Assembly (NCBI RefSeq): GCF_021390395.1
Contig: NZ_JAJUWT010000017.1
Coordinates: 124,001 to 188,000, forward strand
Reading direction: 5' to 3'
DNA: 64,000 nucleotides
Source: Saccharothrix sp. S26
Lineage (GTDB): Bacteria > Actinomycetota > Actinomycetes > Mycobacteriales > Pseudonocardiaceae
Shown: positions 52,071 through 61,246 of the stretch, piece after piece
Numbering within the stretch: the first letter of the stretch is position 1
Layout of the letters: every line of letters begins with the position of its first letter
Program-made: the position numbers and the translations under genes
The notes under the pieces: model-generated
Told to the model about the DNA's origin: nothing
The model's database searches: none
What the model saw: only the letters and a program-made list of their open reading frames with translations

Positions 52071-53201
52071 TCAGTCGATGACGACCGGACGGCCGGAGAA
52101 CCACCCGAGGAGGGCGTCCGCCGAGCTGTGCCGGGACGGTGGGTGGAAGCCGATGGCGTTGGACGCGGCGGCGAGGTAGCCGACCTCGGGCGAGCTCGCG
52201 AACGCCATGCCGCCCAGCAGCTCCACCGCCTTGGCGGTGGTGGCGCGGACGGTGTCGGCGACGGTGAACCGGGCGATCAGCGCGCGGGCCAGGCCGTCGT
52301 TGCCGCCGTCGCCGTCGTCCAGGTTGCGCGCCGCGCCGTCGAGCGCCAGGGCCGCGCCCTCGACCGCCATGCCGAGCCCGAGCCGTTCGTGCGCCGGACC
52401 GCGCCCCGCGGTGAGCACCCGCTCCACGAGGTTCATCGCCACGCCGAGGTAGCAGGCCGTCACCAGCAGCTCGAACCAGACGAAGCCGAGGGTCTGCAGG
52501 TCGTCCAGCTCGCCGTCCAGGCCGGTGGTCAGCTCGACGATGAGGTCGGGGTGCACCTCCACGTCCCGCAGGACGACGGAGTCGGACTCCGCGCCCGCCA
52601 GCACCGGGGAACCCCAGAACGGCGTGACGGAGATGCCCGGCGCGGCGGCCGGGATCAGCGCGATGCCCGTCCGGGTGCCCTGCTCCGGGTGCTCCAGCGC
52701 GACGCTCGCGGTGAGCAGGTCCATCGAACGGGACAGGCTGCACGGCTGCTTGCGGCCGCTGACCCGCCAGTTCGCGCCGTCCCAGACGCCCTTCATGGTC
52801 GGCGTCAGGATGCCGCTGGACGTGCGACCCTCGGCGAAGCCGGACGCCATGAGCCGCTGGTCGCGGGCGACCCCGTCGAGCAGCATCCACTCCAGGCCGG
52901 TGCTGGACTCGGCCAGCGCGACCAGGCTCGCCACCGAGAACTGGTGCATGGTGGTGGCGACCGCCAGCGACGGCGAGCGCGCGGCCAGGGCGCGGGTGAC
53001 GCGGACGGCGTCCACCGCGGACGCGCCGCCGCCGCCGTGCACGGTGGGGATGAGCAGCCCTGCCCCGCCCGCCGACTTGTACAGGCCGATCCCCGGGCTG
53101 TCCGGCGACTCCAGCTCCATCAGCGCGATGGACGCGAGCTTGTCGTCCAGGCCGGGCAGGTGGCGTTCGCACGCCTCGCGTTCCCGCGACAGCAACCTCA
53201 T
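52071..53201 (-). CDS. Acyl-CoA dehydrogenase family protein
   Basis: The ATGA overlap with the aldehyde dehydrogenase gene gives a start at 53201 and 376 residues, the standard length for the family. The N-terminal helical domain has YKSAGGAGLLIPTVHGGGGAS, the middle has SGFAEGRTSSGILTPTMKG and VSGRKQPCSLS, and the C-terminal helical domain has AVELLGGMAFASSPEVGYL. The catalytic Glu is not certain by eye. Members desaturate acyl-CoA or acyl-ACP at the alpha-beta position. This is the second flavin desaturase of the locus. Confidence 0.85.
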   Translation of the reverse strand: MRLLSREREACERHLPGLDDKLASIALMELESPDSPGIGLYKSAGGAGLLIPTVHGGGGASAVDAVRVTRALAARSPSLAVATTMHQFSVASLVALAESSTGLEWMLLDGVARDQRLMASGFAEGRTSSGILTPTMKGVWDGANWRVSGRKQPCSLSRSMDLLTASVALEHPEQGTRTGIALIPAAAPGISVTPFWGSPVLAGAESDSVVLRDVEVHPDLIVELTTGLDGELDDLQTLGFVWFELLVTACYLGVAMNLVERVLTAGRGPAHERLGLGMAVEGAALALDGAARNLDDGDGGNDGLARALIARFTVADTVRATTAKAVELLGGMAFASSPEVGYLAAASNAIGFHPPSRHSSADALLGWFSGRPVVID

Positions 53202-54802
53202 CGCACGACCTCCGCCGACGCCGCGGACTCGAACACCGCGGTGCGCGGCTGGACGCCCTCGGCGATGCTGATGCCCTGCAGGTGCGACGTGCGCAGCAGC
53301 GGGTAGTTCAGCTCGCCGAACGGGCCACCGGTCAGGCCGGTGCCGCCGTGCGTCGACAGGCAGGGCACGAAACCGATGTGCGAGTCGTTGACCTTGAGCA
53401 GGCCGCCGTTGGTCACCCTGGACGCCACCGCCTCGATCACCTCCGGGTCGGTCGTCCACAGGGAGTTGCGCAGGCCGTACCGGTTGCCGTTGAGGAACGC
53501 GATGACCTCGTCGAGCAGCGTGCCGTCGTCCTCGGTCGGCACGACCACGGGCAGCAGCGGGAAGAACGTCTCCTCGCGCACCGCCGACAGATCTCGTGCC
53601 CCGGCGAGGCCGTCGACGCGCAGCACGGTCGGCGCGATGAACGGCCCGGTGTCCGACGCGGTGCCGTCCAGCTCGACGCGGTGCCCGCCGGTCATCACCC
53701 GGGCGCCCGCCGCGGTGGCCTCGTTGAGGTGGTTGAAGTAGTCGTCGGTGCGCATCACCGGCGACAGCAGCACTTCCGGGTCCTCCGGGTAGCCGGGCCG
53801 GATCTTCGCGGCCAGGCTCGCCAGCCGTGCCAGCAGCCGGTCGGCCACGTCGGGGTGCACCACGGCGTACTTGGGCACCATGCAGATCTGGCCGGAGCCG
53901 AAGAAGCTCTCGGTCAGCGCCTCGGCGGCCAGGTCCAGGTCGGCGTCCTTCCACACGACGCAGCCGTCGTTGCCGGCCAGCTCCAGCACGGGCTTCTTGC
54001 CGCGCGCCACGGCGTCCTGGCCGATCTGGATGCCGCGCTCGCTGCCGCCGAAGAAGAAGATGTCGTCGACCAGCGGGCTCTCCAGCCACTGGTTCATGAT
54101 CTTGTTGGGGTGGCCGCAGACGAGGCTGAGGGTGCCGGCCGGCGCGCCCAGCTCCTCCAGGATCGGCGCGACGATCTCGCGCCACACGAACATCACGCCG
54201 TAGGGCGAGCTGCGGGGCGCCTTGACCACCAGCGAGTTGCCCGCGACCAGCGCGGGGACGCCGAGGACCGAGTTGGACGCGGCGGCGTTCTGCGGCGGGC
54301 TGAGCACCACGACGCCGTCGGGCTTGCGCACCAGGACGAGCGTGCGCGGGCCGATCCGGTGCTCCTCGCGCATCTGCCTGCGCCACAGGTCGAGCGTCTC
54401 GGGCGCGGTGCCCTGCAGGACGCCGGCGATCTCCCACTCCGCCAACCGGCGCGGGTGGCCCTCGGCGACCAGGACGTCGACGAACTCCTCTCGCCGCCGC
54501 AACACCTCTTCGTGCACGCGCTCCGCGAGCCGCATGCGGGTCTCGAGCGGGAACGCGCCCCACGCCGGCCCCGCTTCCCTGGCCCGTTCGAGGGCTTCCC
54601 GCAGGTGGTCCTCGCTCGTCAACGCGCAGCGGGCCACGATGTCGGGCAGCGAATCCCCGTCGTCGCGCTTGCCCCGTTCGAGTTCCCGCTTCACCTTCAG
54701 GTTCGGCAGGAAGTCGGCCAGCAGCGCGGACGCCCTGACGGTGTAGACCCAGGATTCGGAGAGAACATCAGCACCGGCGATATAGGACCCGTAGGAACGC
54801 AT
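53198..54802 (-). CDS. Aldehyde dehydrogenase family protein (possibly acyl-thioester reductase)
   Basis: I use the ATG at 54802, giving 534 residues; GTG 54832 would add ten. The NAD(P)-binding part has VVLSPPQNAAASNSVLG and VVKAPRSSPYGV. The catalytic Glu lies in LELAGNDG and the catalytic Cys in FFGSGQICMVPKY. A C-terminal oligomerisation part has FGLxN-like YGLRNSLWT. It carries an N-terminal extension of about 50 residues compared with common members. Members oxidise aldehydes or, running in reverse as in acyl-CoA reductases, make them from thioesters. As first gene of an operon with an aminotransferase, aldehyde formation for amination is attractive but unproven. Confidence 0.85.
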   Translation of the reverse strand: MRSYGSYIAGADVLSESWVYTVRASALLADFLPNLKVKRELERGKRDDGDSLPDIVARCALTSEDHLREALERAREAGPAWGAFPLETRMRLAERVHEEVLRRREEFVDVLVAEGHPRRLAEWEIAGVLQGTAPETLDLWRRQMREEHRIGPRTLVLVRKPDGVVVLSPPQNAAASNSVLGVPALVAGNSLVVKAPRSSPYGVMFVWREIVAPILEELGAPAGTLSLVCGHPNKIMNQWLESPLVDDIFFFGGSERGIQIGQDAVARGKKPVLELAGNDGCVVWKDADLDLAAEALTESFFGSGQICMVPKYAVVHPDVADRLLARLASLAAKIRPGYPEDPEVLLSPVMRTDDYFNHLNEATAAGARVMTGGHRVELDGTASDTGPFIAPTVLRVDGLAGARDLSAVREETFFPLLPVVVPTEDDGTLLDEVIAFLNGNRYGLRNSLWTTDPEVIEAVASRVTNGGLLKVNDSHIGFVPCLSTHGGTGLTGGPFGELNYPLLRTSHLQGISIAEGVQPRTAVFESAASAEVVR

Positions 54803-55010
54803 GACAAAGAGACCCCCATCCGGTCGTGCCACTCCACAAACGTGAAACCAGCCTGCCGGTCGACCGGGGCGGGATCAATGGAACTTTGGTCCAATACAGG
54901 TGACCGTGGTTTCGCGCCGCGTCACTACCGCACGAGCGCGGTCCGCGGCGACCCCCGATGCCACATTGCAACGAGGGCCTAACCTACTCGCGAATTAAAT
55001 CAACCGACGT

Positions 55011-55430
55011 TCAGGCGGACTCTCCGTGCCCGGTCGGTGACGCGCCGGGAATGTGCGAGCCGACCGGGGTCGACCCGGCACAGGTCCACTGGAACACGAG
55101 CGAGACGAGCCCGGCCTGAAGTCGCGACTCGACCACGAGCTTGGCCATCACCTGGGCGACATGGGCCTTCACCGTGCGTTCGGCGACGTTCAACCGGCTC
55201 GCGATCGTGCGGTTGGAGGCGCCTGCCCCGAGCAGCAGCAGCACCTCGCGTTCGCGCACCGACAGCAGGTCGACCCGGTCCAGCAGCGTGCGCCAGGTCG
55301 TGCGGTCGCCCGGTAAGCCGGGCTCGAAGGGCAGGGCGGTGAACACCTCCCGCCCGGCGGACCGGGGTCGGAACGGCAGCACCGAGACCGACGGGGCGTC
55401 GGACCCGGGGTAGTGCACTTCGTTACTCAC
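55011..55430 (-). CDS. Small LuxR-type transcriptional regulator
   Basis: The GTG at 55430 follows GGAAGG with 7-base spacing and gives 139 residues; the frame upstream to 55718 is not protein-like. The N-terminal half is short and shows no known sensor domain. The LuxR helix-turn-helix (about 60-115) has LLSVREREVLLLLGAGASNRT and LNVAERTVKAHVAQVMAKL. It lies 208 bases upstream of the eight-gene operon in the same direction. A perfect palindrome lies 91 bases upstream of its start. It is the likely pathway-specific regulator for the minus-strand half of the locus. Confidence 0.85.
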   Translation of the reverse strand: MSNEVHYPGSDAPSVSVLPFRPRSAGREVFTALPFEPGLPGDRTTWRTLLDRVDLLSVREREVLLLLGAGASNRTIASRLNVAERTVKAHVAQVMAKLVVESRLQAGLVSLVFQWTCAGSTPVGSHIPGASPTGHGESA

Positions 55431-55520
55431 GTCAAGCCTTCCATCTTCAGCAACACGCGGCGGAGAGGTTGCGGAACACCCGCCTGCCCGACTCGCGGGA
55501 GGGCGGATTCCTGGACGGCT

Positions 55521-55537
55521 GCCTGAAAACTTCAGGC
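55521..55537. promoter_or_regulatory. Perfect 17-bp palindrome upstream of the LuxR gene
   Basis: GCCTGAA-AAC-TTCAGGC is a 7-bp inverted repeat with a 3-base spacer, 91 bases upstream of the regulator start. Spacer length matches the palindrome before the other LuxR gene, though the arm sequences differ. Confidence 0.55.
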
Positions 55538-56643
55538 AATGAAGGATAATTCCCACTCGCCGCACCGGCCGACCCGGCGCGGGTCGGACAATGGCGGCCA
55601 TGCGGTCGTTCGTTCGAACAGCACAGAACGCCGTGCGGACACGTACCCCCCAATCGAACCGACCGCGGCGACCATCAACGCGATGGTCGCACCACTTTTG
55701 GTGGCGCCGCCGGATCATCCGTTTTGTGCATCTTTGACGACGCCTCCCCGGCCGTCAACGAAGTGTCGCCGGATCGCGCCGACCGGGCTCACCCGGGCGA
55801 GTCGGCGGCCACCTGACCGCCAATACCCGCGATCGGCCACATGGAGCATCCGCGTGGCCGGGCAGGCCCCACCACGTGCGGACGCCCCGCGGGCCGCGCC
55901 GCTCGTCCGCTCGACGGACGCCTTCGGGAATCCGTACTGCGTCGGCCGAACGGACGCGGGGTGTCAAACCGGACGCCGACCGCCATGCCACCTCGCCAGG
56001 AATCGCACACACGGGAACCAGAGTCCGCCGCACGGCCCCTGATACATATCACCAGGGTGAGACCTGCGTCACGCGACCTGCACGGTGCTCCGGATTTCCT
56101 GACCGATCCTCGGATCGACGGGCACCGGGCGTGCCGCCGGACGGGGTGCGGCCCTGGCGGGGGCGACGAAACGACGATGTCGGCCTCGTCCCGGATGCCG
56201 GCCAGTCGCTGGACGCAAGGCTGCACGTCCACGGTCGCGCAGTCGTTCGGGGTGGCCGTCCTGTTGTTCAGGTCGAGCGCTTGGCAGGCGCGCCAGGGCA
56301 TGTGCCCGATCGTGATCGTGCCGCCGATGACCTCGAGGGCCTGGAACAGGTCGCCCTGGCTGTGGTCGGCGGCCCGTCAACTGTCCGGATCACGGGAAGC
56401 CGCGGTGCCGGCGTCACCGCGGCCACTCGCGGGACAGGTCGACGACACCGAACGGGGTGGCCGAACGAGGCCGTCGGGTCGTGCCGGTGTCCGCGCACCG
56501 GGCGCACCGTGACCCGCAGGGGTGTTCCGGGGCACGACCGGGTTCGGAGCCGGGTCGGCCGGTGGCCGGTGCGCGAACCTGGGCTCCGGTGACGGTCACC
56601 CGCCGATCGCCGCAGCGGCCGACTCCGCCTTGTGGGGAGAACA
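55538..56643. other. 1.1-kb region without an intact gene
   Basis: No reading frame here has convincing protein content apart from the short minus-strand remnant at about 56150-56376. The region is richer in short A/T runs than its surroundings. It marks the edge of the lipid locus and contains the promoter of the PIG-L gene at its end. Confidence 0.5.
56150..56376 (-). pseudogene. Possible coding remnant, family uncertain
   Basis: A minus-strand frame just after a stop codon reads DHSQGDLFQALEVIGG, GHMPWRACQALDLNN and RLAGIRDEADIVVSS, with normal amino-acid balance, then turns to Pro/Arg-rich noise. It has no start with a ribosome site and no matching flanks. The final motif recalls CapA-like or other metallophosphoesterases, but I cannot assign it. 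It is best read as the leftover of a lost gene. Confidence 0.3.
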
Positions 56644-58449
56644 ATGCATAGTCCCGGGAGAACGCGCATCCTTCGTGGTCGGATCGGCTTGCTCGGCGCA
56701 CTCGTGTGCGCGGCCTCGTGGGTCGTCGTCGCACCGGTCGCGGCGCAGCCGCCAGGACCGCTCCAGCGCGCCCACGTCGACGTGTTGTTCATCGGGGCGC
56801 ACCCGGACGACGAGTTCCAGTCGCTGGCGGCGTTCGGCCAGTGGATCGAGGACGACCGCCTGCGCGTGGCCGTGGCGACGATCACCCGGGGCGAGGGCGG
56901 TGGCAACGCCGTCGGGCCGGAGGAGGGCGCGCCGCTGGGGTTGTTGCGGGAGAAGGAGGAACGCCGAGCGGTGGGGTTCGTCGGCATCAGGGACGTGTAC
57001 TACCTGGACAAGCCCGATTTCTGGTACACGCTGTCCGCGCCGTTGACCGCCTCGGTGTGGGACGGGCCGCCGCAGCGGGCCGACACGCTGGAACGGCTCG
57101 TGCGGTTGATCCGGGCGACCACGCCGAAGGTGGTGGTGACGATGGACCCCCGTCCGTTCAACCAGCACGGTGCCCACCAGTTGGCCGGGCGGTTGGCGAC
57201 CGAGGCGTTCCTGCGGGCGGGCGACGCCAACGCCTTCGGCGACCAGATCACCGGCGAGGGGTACCGGCCCTGGCAGGCCGACCGGTTGCTCGCGCAGTAC
57301 TGGGACTACCCCGGACCGACCGGCCGTGGCTGTGCGACGGCGAACCTGACCGACCCCCGCACCGGCCTGCCGCTGCGAGGCGTGTGGGAGGGCACCTGGT
57401 CCAAGCGGTACAACAGGACTTGGGCGCAACGCGAGCGCGACGCCGCCAGGGTGTACGTCTCGCAGGGGTTCGGCGCGCTGCCCAAGCGGATCGACACCCC
57501 GAGGGAGGAGCTGGGCTGCGACTGGTTCACCGTGCTGGCCGACGGCGGCGAGCCCGTCCCACCGCGCTCGAACCCGGAGCCCAAGCCGCTCTACGACGAG
57601 TTCGCGCGGTGGGCGGCCGGGATCGGGATGCCGTGGCTGGCCACCCGGGCGCAACCGGACTACCCCGCCAACCCGGCCACCACCGTCGAGCAGGCCGCCA
57701 GGAAGCCGGTCGTTGACGGCAAGTTCGACGAAGGCGAGTACCCCGGCACCGGGCTGCGCCTCGGGTACTGGCAGGGAACGCCGTGCAAGGACGAGAACGA
57801 CTGCTCGGCCACCGTGCACCTGTCCCGCCACGGCGACGACCTGTACGCGTTCTTCGACGTCACCGACGACGTGCGCGGTACGGCGCTGCCGTCGAGCGAC
57901 TGCAAGCGGCACTGGCGCACCGACTCGGTGGAGCTGACCGTGGACCCGCGCGGCCGGTCCGACGACACGTCCACCACCTACAAGCTCGCCGTGCTGCCGT
58001 TCACCTCGGACGACGGCTCGTGCGCGGCCAGGGACGCCGACCAGCACCAAGGCCCGGCGGACGGCGTCGAGCACGCGTCGGTCCCGCGGGACACCGGCTA
58101 CACGGTCGAGGTGAGGATCCCGGTCACCGCGCTGCCGGCCCGGGTCGACCCCGACGCGATGACGGTCAACCTGCTGCTCTACGACTCCGACACCCAGGAC
58201 AAGGTCGGCAAGACCCGGCTCGCGTGGTCGCCGTTCGGCAGCGCGCAGGCCGACCCGTACGCGTGGGGGTTGGCCGAGCTGCCGTCCTACACCCCGCCGG
58301 CCCGCGCTCAAGCCGCACCGGTCATCCCCACCGAAGCCGCGTCGAGCTGCGACTCCTTCGCGTCGAGGTGGCAAAGCCGTCGCACCGGCGTCCCGCTGGG
58401 TGCGGGCCGCCCGCCGGTGTCCTGCGGTCGACCCACCCACGACAGGTGA
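56644..58449 (+). CDS. Secreted PIG-L family deacetylase with C-terminal CBM9-like domain
   Basis: The ATG at 56644 follows GGGGAG and gives 601 residues with a signal peptide cleaved near VAAQP. The PIG-L/LmbE zinc deacetylase domain (about 45-330) has GAHPDDE (two ligands and the base) and the His in NQHGAHQLAG. Residues about 355-560 form a beta-sandwich starting KPVVDGKFDEGEYPG with YAFFDVTDD and DSVELTVDPRG, as in CBM9/DOMON-like carbohydrate-binding domains. The usual relatives act on GlcNAc-containing substrates inside cells, so secretion with a sugar-binding module suggests an N-acetylated extracellular glycan. It is convergent with the ABC transporter genes. Confidence 0.82.
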   Translation: MHSPGRTRILRGRIGLLGALVCAASWVVVAPVAAQPPGPLQRAHVDVLFIGAHPDDEFQSLAAFGQWIEDDRLRVAVATITRGEGGGNAVGPEEGAPLGLLREKEERRAVGFVGIRDVYYLDKPDFWYTLSAPLTASVWDGPPQRADTLERLVRLIRATTPKVVVTMDPRPFNQHGAHQLAGRLATEAFLRAGDANAFGDQITGEGYRPWQADRLLAQYWDYPGPTGRGCATANLTDPRTGLPLRGVWEGTWSKRYNRTWAQRERDAARVYVSQGFGALPKRIDTPREELGCDWFTVLADGGEPVPPRSNPEPKPLYDEFARWAAGIGMPWLATRAQPDYPANPATTVEQAARKPVVDGKFDEGEYPGTGLRLGYWQGTPCKDENDCSATVHLSRHGDDLYAFFDVTDDVRGTALPSSDCKRHWRTDSVELTVDPRGRSDDTSTTYKLAVLPFTSDDGSCAARDADQHQGPADGVEHASVPRDTGYTVEVRIPVTALPARVDPDAMTVNLLLYDSDTQDKVGKTRLAWSPFGSAQADPYAWGLAELPSYTPPARAQAAPVIPTEAASSCDSFASRWQSRRTGVPLGAGRPPVSCGRPTHDR

Positions 58450-58469
58450 CGGCGATCGCCCCGCAACGG

Positions 58470-59243
58470 TCAGCCGTCGGCGGACTCGTGCCAGCGGCCC
58501 ACCGCCCAACGGGCCAGCGCGCCGAAGACCAGGAACACCGCGATGCCGAGTCCGCTGGCCAGCACCACGGCGGCGAACATCCGGGCCGAGGCGAGCTGCG
58601 CCCGGTAGTTGTCGATCAACACGCCCAGCCCCGGCTCGCCCTGCCGGAAGAAGAAGTCGCCGACCACCGCGCCGATCACGCTGCCACCCGCCGCGATGCG
58701 CAGCCCGGTGAACAGCGCGGGCAGCGCGGCGGGCAGTTGCAGCTTCCACAACCGGGTCCAGCGGCCCGCGCGGTGCAGGTCGAACAGCTGGTGCTGCGCC
58801 TTGGGCACCGACCGGATGCCGAACAGCGTGTTGGCCACCAGGGGGAACAACGACAGCAGCACGCACACCAGCACCCGGCTCGGGAAACCGAAGCCGAACC
58901 AGAACCCGAACAGCGGCACGAGCGCCAACACCGGGATCGTCTGCAACACGACGACGTACGGGTACACCGCGCGCTCCAGCCACCGCGACTGGGCCATCAC
59001 CACGGCCAGGCCGATGCCGAGCACGGCGGAGATCAGCAGGCCGGTGCCGGCCACGCGCGTGGTCAACGCCAGGCCGGCCACCAGCTCGGCCCGGTTCTCC
59101 GGGTCCAGGAACCCGACCCGGACCACCTCGTCCACCGGCGGCAGCAGGAAACGCCGCCGTGGCGAGAGCACGCCGTAGCTGACGAAGGTCCACGCGCCGA
59201 GCACCGTGACCAGCACCACCAGGGGCGGCAGCGCCCGTTTCAC
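58470..59243 (-). CDS. ABC transporter permease (NMT1/THI5-type importer)
   Basis: The 257-residue protein has six hydrophobic segments and the BPD_transp_1 signature. The EAA-type loop is AALPALFTGLRIAAGGSVIGAV, and the N-terminal part has LLPPVDEVV, as in SsuC/ThiX-like permeases. It overlaps the ATPase gene by four bases. It imports an aromatic heterocycle, sulfonate or thiamine precursor with the ATPase and the divergent lipoprotein. Confidence 0.88.
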   Translation of the reverse strand: MKRALPPLVVLVTVLGAWTFVSYGVLSPRRRFLLPPVDEVVRVGFLDPENRAELVAGLALTTRVAGTGLLISAVLGIGLAVVMAQSRWLERAVYPYVVVLQTIPVLALVPLFGFWFGFGFPSRVLVCVLLSLFPLVANTLFGIRSVPKAQHQLFDLHRAGRWTRLWKLQLPAALPALFTGLRIAAGGSVIGAVVGDFFFRQGEPGLGVLIDNYRAQLASARMFAAVVLASGLGIAVFLVFGALARWAVGRWHESADG

Positions 59244-59989
59244 GACGCCGTCACCACGGCCCGCGACACCGCGCCGACCAGGGCGGCGAACTCCGGTGAC
59301 GTGCGCGCGCCAGGTGGTCGTGGCCGGTCGAACGGCACCTCGACCTCCGCCACCACCCGGCCCGGCCGCGCGGACATCACCAGCACCCGGTCGGCCAGGT
59401 GCACGGCCTCGCCCGCGGAGTGGGTGACGAACAGCGCGCCGAAGCCGTGCCCGGTGAACAGCCGCAGCAGCTCGTCGCCCAACTCGTGCCTGGTCAGCTC
59501 GTCCAGCGCGGCGAACGGCTCGTCGAACAGGAACAGCTCGGGCTCCACCACCAGCGCGCGAGCCAGCGCCACCCTCATCCGCATCCCGCCGGAGAGCTGC
59601 GCGGGCCGGTGGTCGACGAACTCGGCCAACCCGACGCCCGCCAGCGCCCGCTGGGCCCGCTGCCTGCGGTCGGCCTTGGGCACGCCGTCCAGCTCGCCGG
59701 ACAGCTCCACGTTGCGCCGGGCCGTGCGCCAGGGCAGCAGCGTCGGGTCCTGCCAGACGTAGCCGACCCGGTCGGTGTGCCGGGCGACCACGCCCGCGGT
59801 GGGGCGGTCCAGCCCGGCCGCCAGTTGCAGCACGGTGCTCTTGCCGCAGCCCGAAGGACCCATCAGCGCGACGATCTCGCCGCGCCGGACCGTGAGGTCC
59901 ACGTCGGTGACCGCCGTCACACCACCGGGGAACGACTTGGTGATGCCGGTGAGTTCCAGCAACGGCTCACCTGGACCAGGTGCGGTCAT
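59240..59989 (-). CDS. ABC transporter ATP-binding protein
   Basis: The ATG at 59989, after GGAGG, gives 249 residues. The Walker A GPSGCGKST, Q-loop VWQDPTLLPWRTA, signature LSGGMRMRVALARAL, Walker B LFLFDEP and the switch His in FVTHSAGEA are all intact. Similarity is to the SsuB/TauB/ThiZ group. The gene is the first of the two-gene importer unit, divergent from the substrate-binding protein gene by 114 bases. Confidence 0.93.
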   Translation of the reverse strand: MTAPGPGEPLLELTGITKSFPGGVTAVTDVDLTVRRGEIVALMGPSGCGKSTVLQLAAGLDRPTAGVVARHTDRVGYVWQDPTLLPWRTARRNVELSGELDGVPKADRRQRAQRALAGVGLAEFVDHRPAQLSGGMRMRVALARALVVEPELFLFDEPFAALDELTRHELGDELLRLFTGHGFGALFVTHSAGEAVHLADRVLVMSARPGRVVAEVEVPFDRPRPPGARTSPEFAALVGAVSRAVVTAS

Positions 59990-60103
59990 CGCGCCTCCGT
60001 AGGAACGGCCGGGGACCGTGACCGCCGCGCCGTCGGTTGTGACAGCCTGGGCGGGCCACCGCCGTCGCAGTGGATCATCGTGTTGGTGAGGGGGACCCAG
60101 CGC

Positions 60104-61246
60104 ATGGTAGCCGGGCGCAGCCTGCTGTCGATCATCCTCGTCGCTTCGGCCGTCGTGGCCTGCGCGACACCGGCCGGGCCGGGTGGTGAAGCGCCGCCGC
60201 CCGCCGCCGAGTCCCTGGCCGGCACGTGCCCCGACACGGTCGTGGTCCAGATGAACTGGTTCCCGCAGGCCGAGCACGGTGGCCTGTACCGGTTGCTGGG
60301 CAGCGGTTTCACCGTGGACGCGCAGCGCAAGGCCGTCGAGGGGCCGCTGCTGGAGGACGGGCGTGACACCGGCGTGCGGTTGCAGGTGCGGGCCGGCGGT
60401 CCGGTGACCGGGTTCCAGCGGGTGTCGGCGCTCATGGCCGCCGATCCCGCGATCACGCTCGGCAGCATCGCCACCGACGAAGCGGTGCAGGAAGCCGGTT
60501 CCTTCCCGACCCGGGCGGTGTTCGCGCCGCTGGACAAGAGCCCGCAGATGATCATGTGGTCGCCCGAGCGCCACCCGGACTGGCGCACCATCGAGGACAT
60601 CGGCCGGACCGACACCGCGGTCGTGCACGCCAACGGCGCTTCCTACATCGACTACCTGGTGCACAGCGGCAGGCTGCGGCAGTCGCAAGTGGACGGCTCC
60701 TACGACGGCTCGCCCGCCCGGTTCGTCGCGGCCGACGGCGAGATCGCCCAGCAGGGTTACGCCACCAACGAGCCGTACCGCTACGAGCACGAGGTCGAGC
60801 CGTGGCGGCGGCCGGTGGCGTTCGCCCTGGTGCACGACAGCGGTTACCCGATCTACCCGGAGGCGTTGGCGGTCGCGGCGAGCGAGCTGGAGCGGCTGGC
60901 GCCGTGCCTGCGCCGGCTCGTGCCCATCCTCCAGCGCAGCACCGCGGCCTACGTCCGCGATCCCGGCCCGACGAACGAGGCGCTGGTCCGCATGGTTCGG
61001 GAGCTGAACGCCGGCACGCAGTACAGCCTGGAGCGCGCGCGGTACGCCAACGAGCAGATGCGGTCGCTGGGGTTGAGCCACGACGGCGTCACCCCGGTCG
61101 TCGGCGACTTCGACGCGACCCGGGTGGACCGGCTGGTGGAGGAGCTCAAGCCGCTGTTGGCCGCCAAGCGCGCCACCGTCCCGGCCGACCTGGGTTCGGC
61201 GGACGTGGTGAGCAACGAGTTCATCTCCACCGAGGTGACGTGGTGA
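60104..61246 (+). CDS. NMT1/THI5-like ABC transporter substrate-binding lipoprotein
   Basis: The ATG at 60104 gives 380 residues. VASAVVAC is a lipobox with Cys20 as the lipidation site. The mature protein starts VVVQMNWFPQAEHGGLYR, the hallmark of NMT1/THI5-like binding proteins that bind pyrimidine thiamine precursors or related compounds. A second lobe contains AVVHANGASYIDYLVHSGRL. It is divergent from the transporter genes it serves and coupled by GTGA to a methyltransferase gene. No thiamine riboswitch was recognised upstream. Confidence 0.85.
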   Translation: MVAGRSLLSIILVASAVVACATPAGPGGEAPPPAAESLAGTCPDTVVVQMNWFPQAEHGGLYRLLGSGFTVDAQRKAVEGPLLEDGRDTGVRLQVRAGGPVTGFQRVSALMAADPAITLGSIATDEAVQEAGSFPTRAVFAPLDKSPQMIMWSPERHPDWRTIEDIGRTDTAVVHANGASYIDYLVHSGRLRQSQVDGSYDGSPARFVAADGEIAQQGYATNEPYRYEHEVEPWRRPVAFALVHDSGYPIYPEALAVAASELERLAPCLRRLVPILQRSTAAYVRDPGPTNEALVRMVRELNAGTQYSLERARYANEQMRSLGLSHDGVTPVVGDFDATRVDRLVEELKPLLAAKRATVPADLGSADVVSNEFISTEVTW

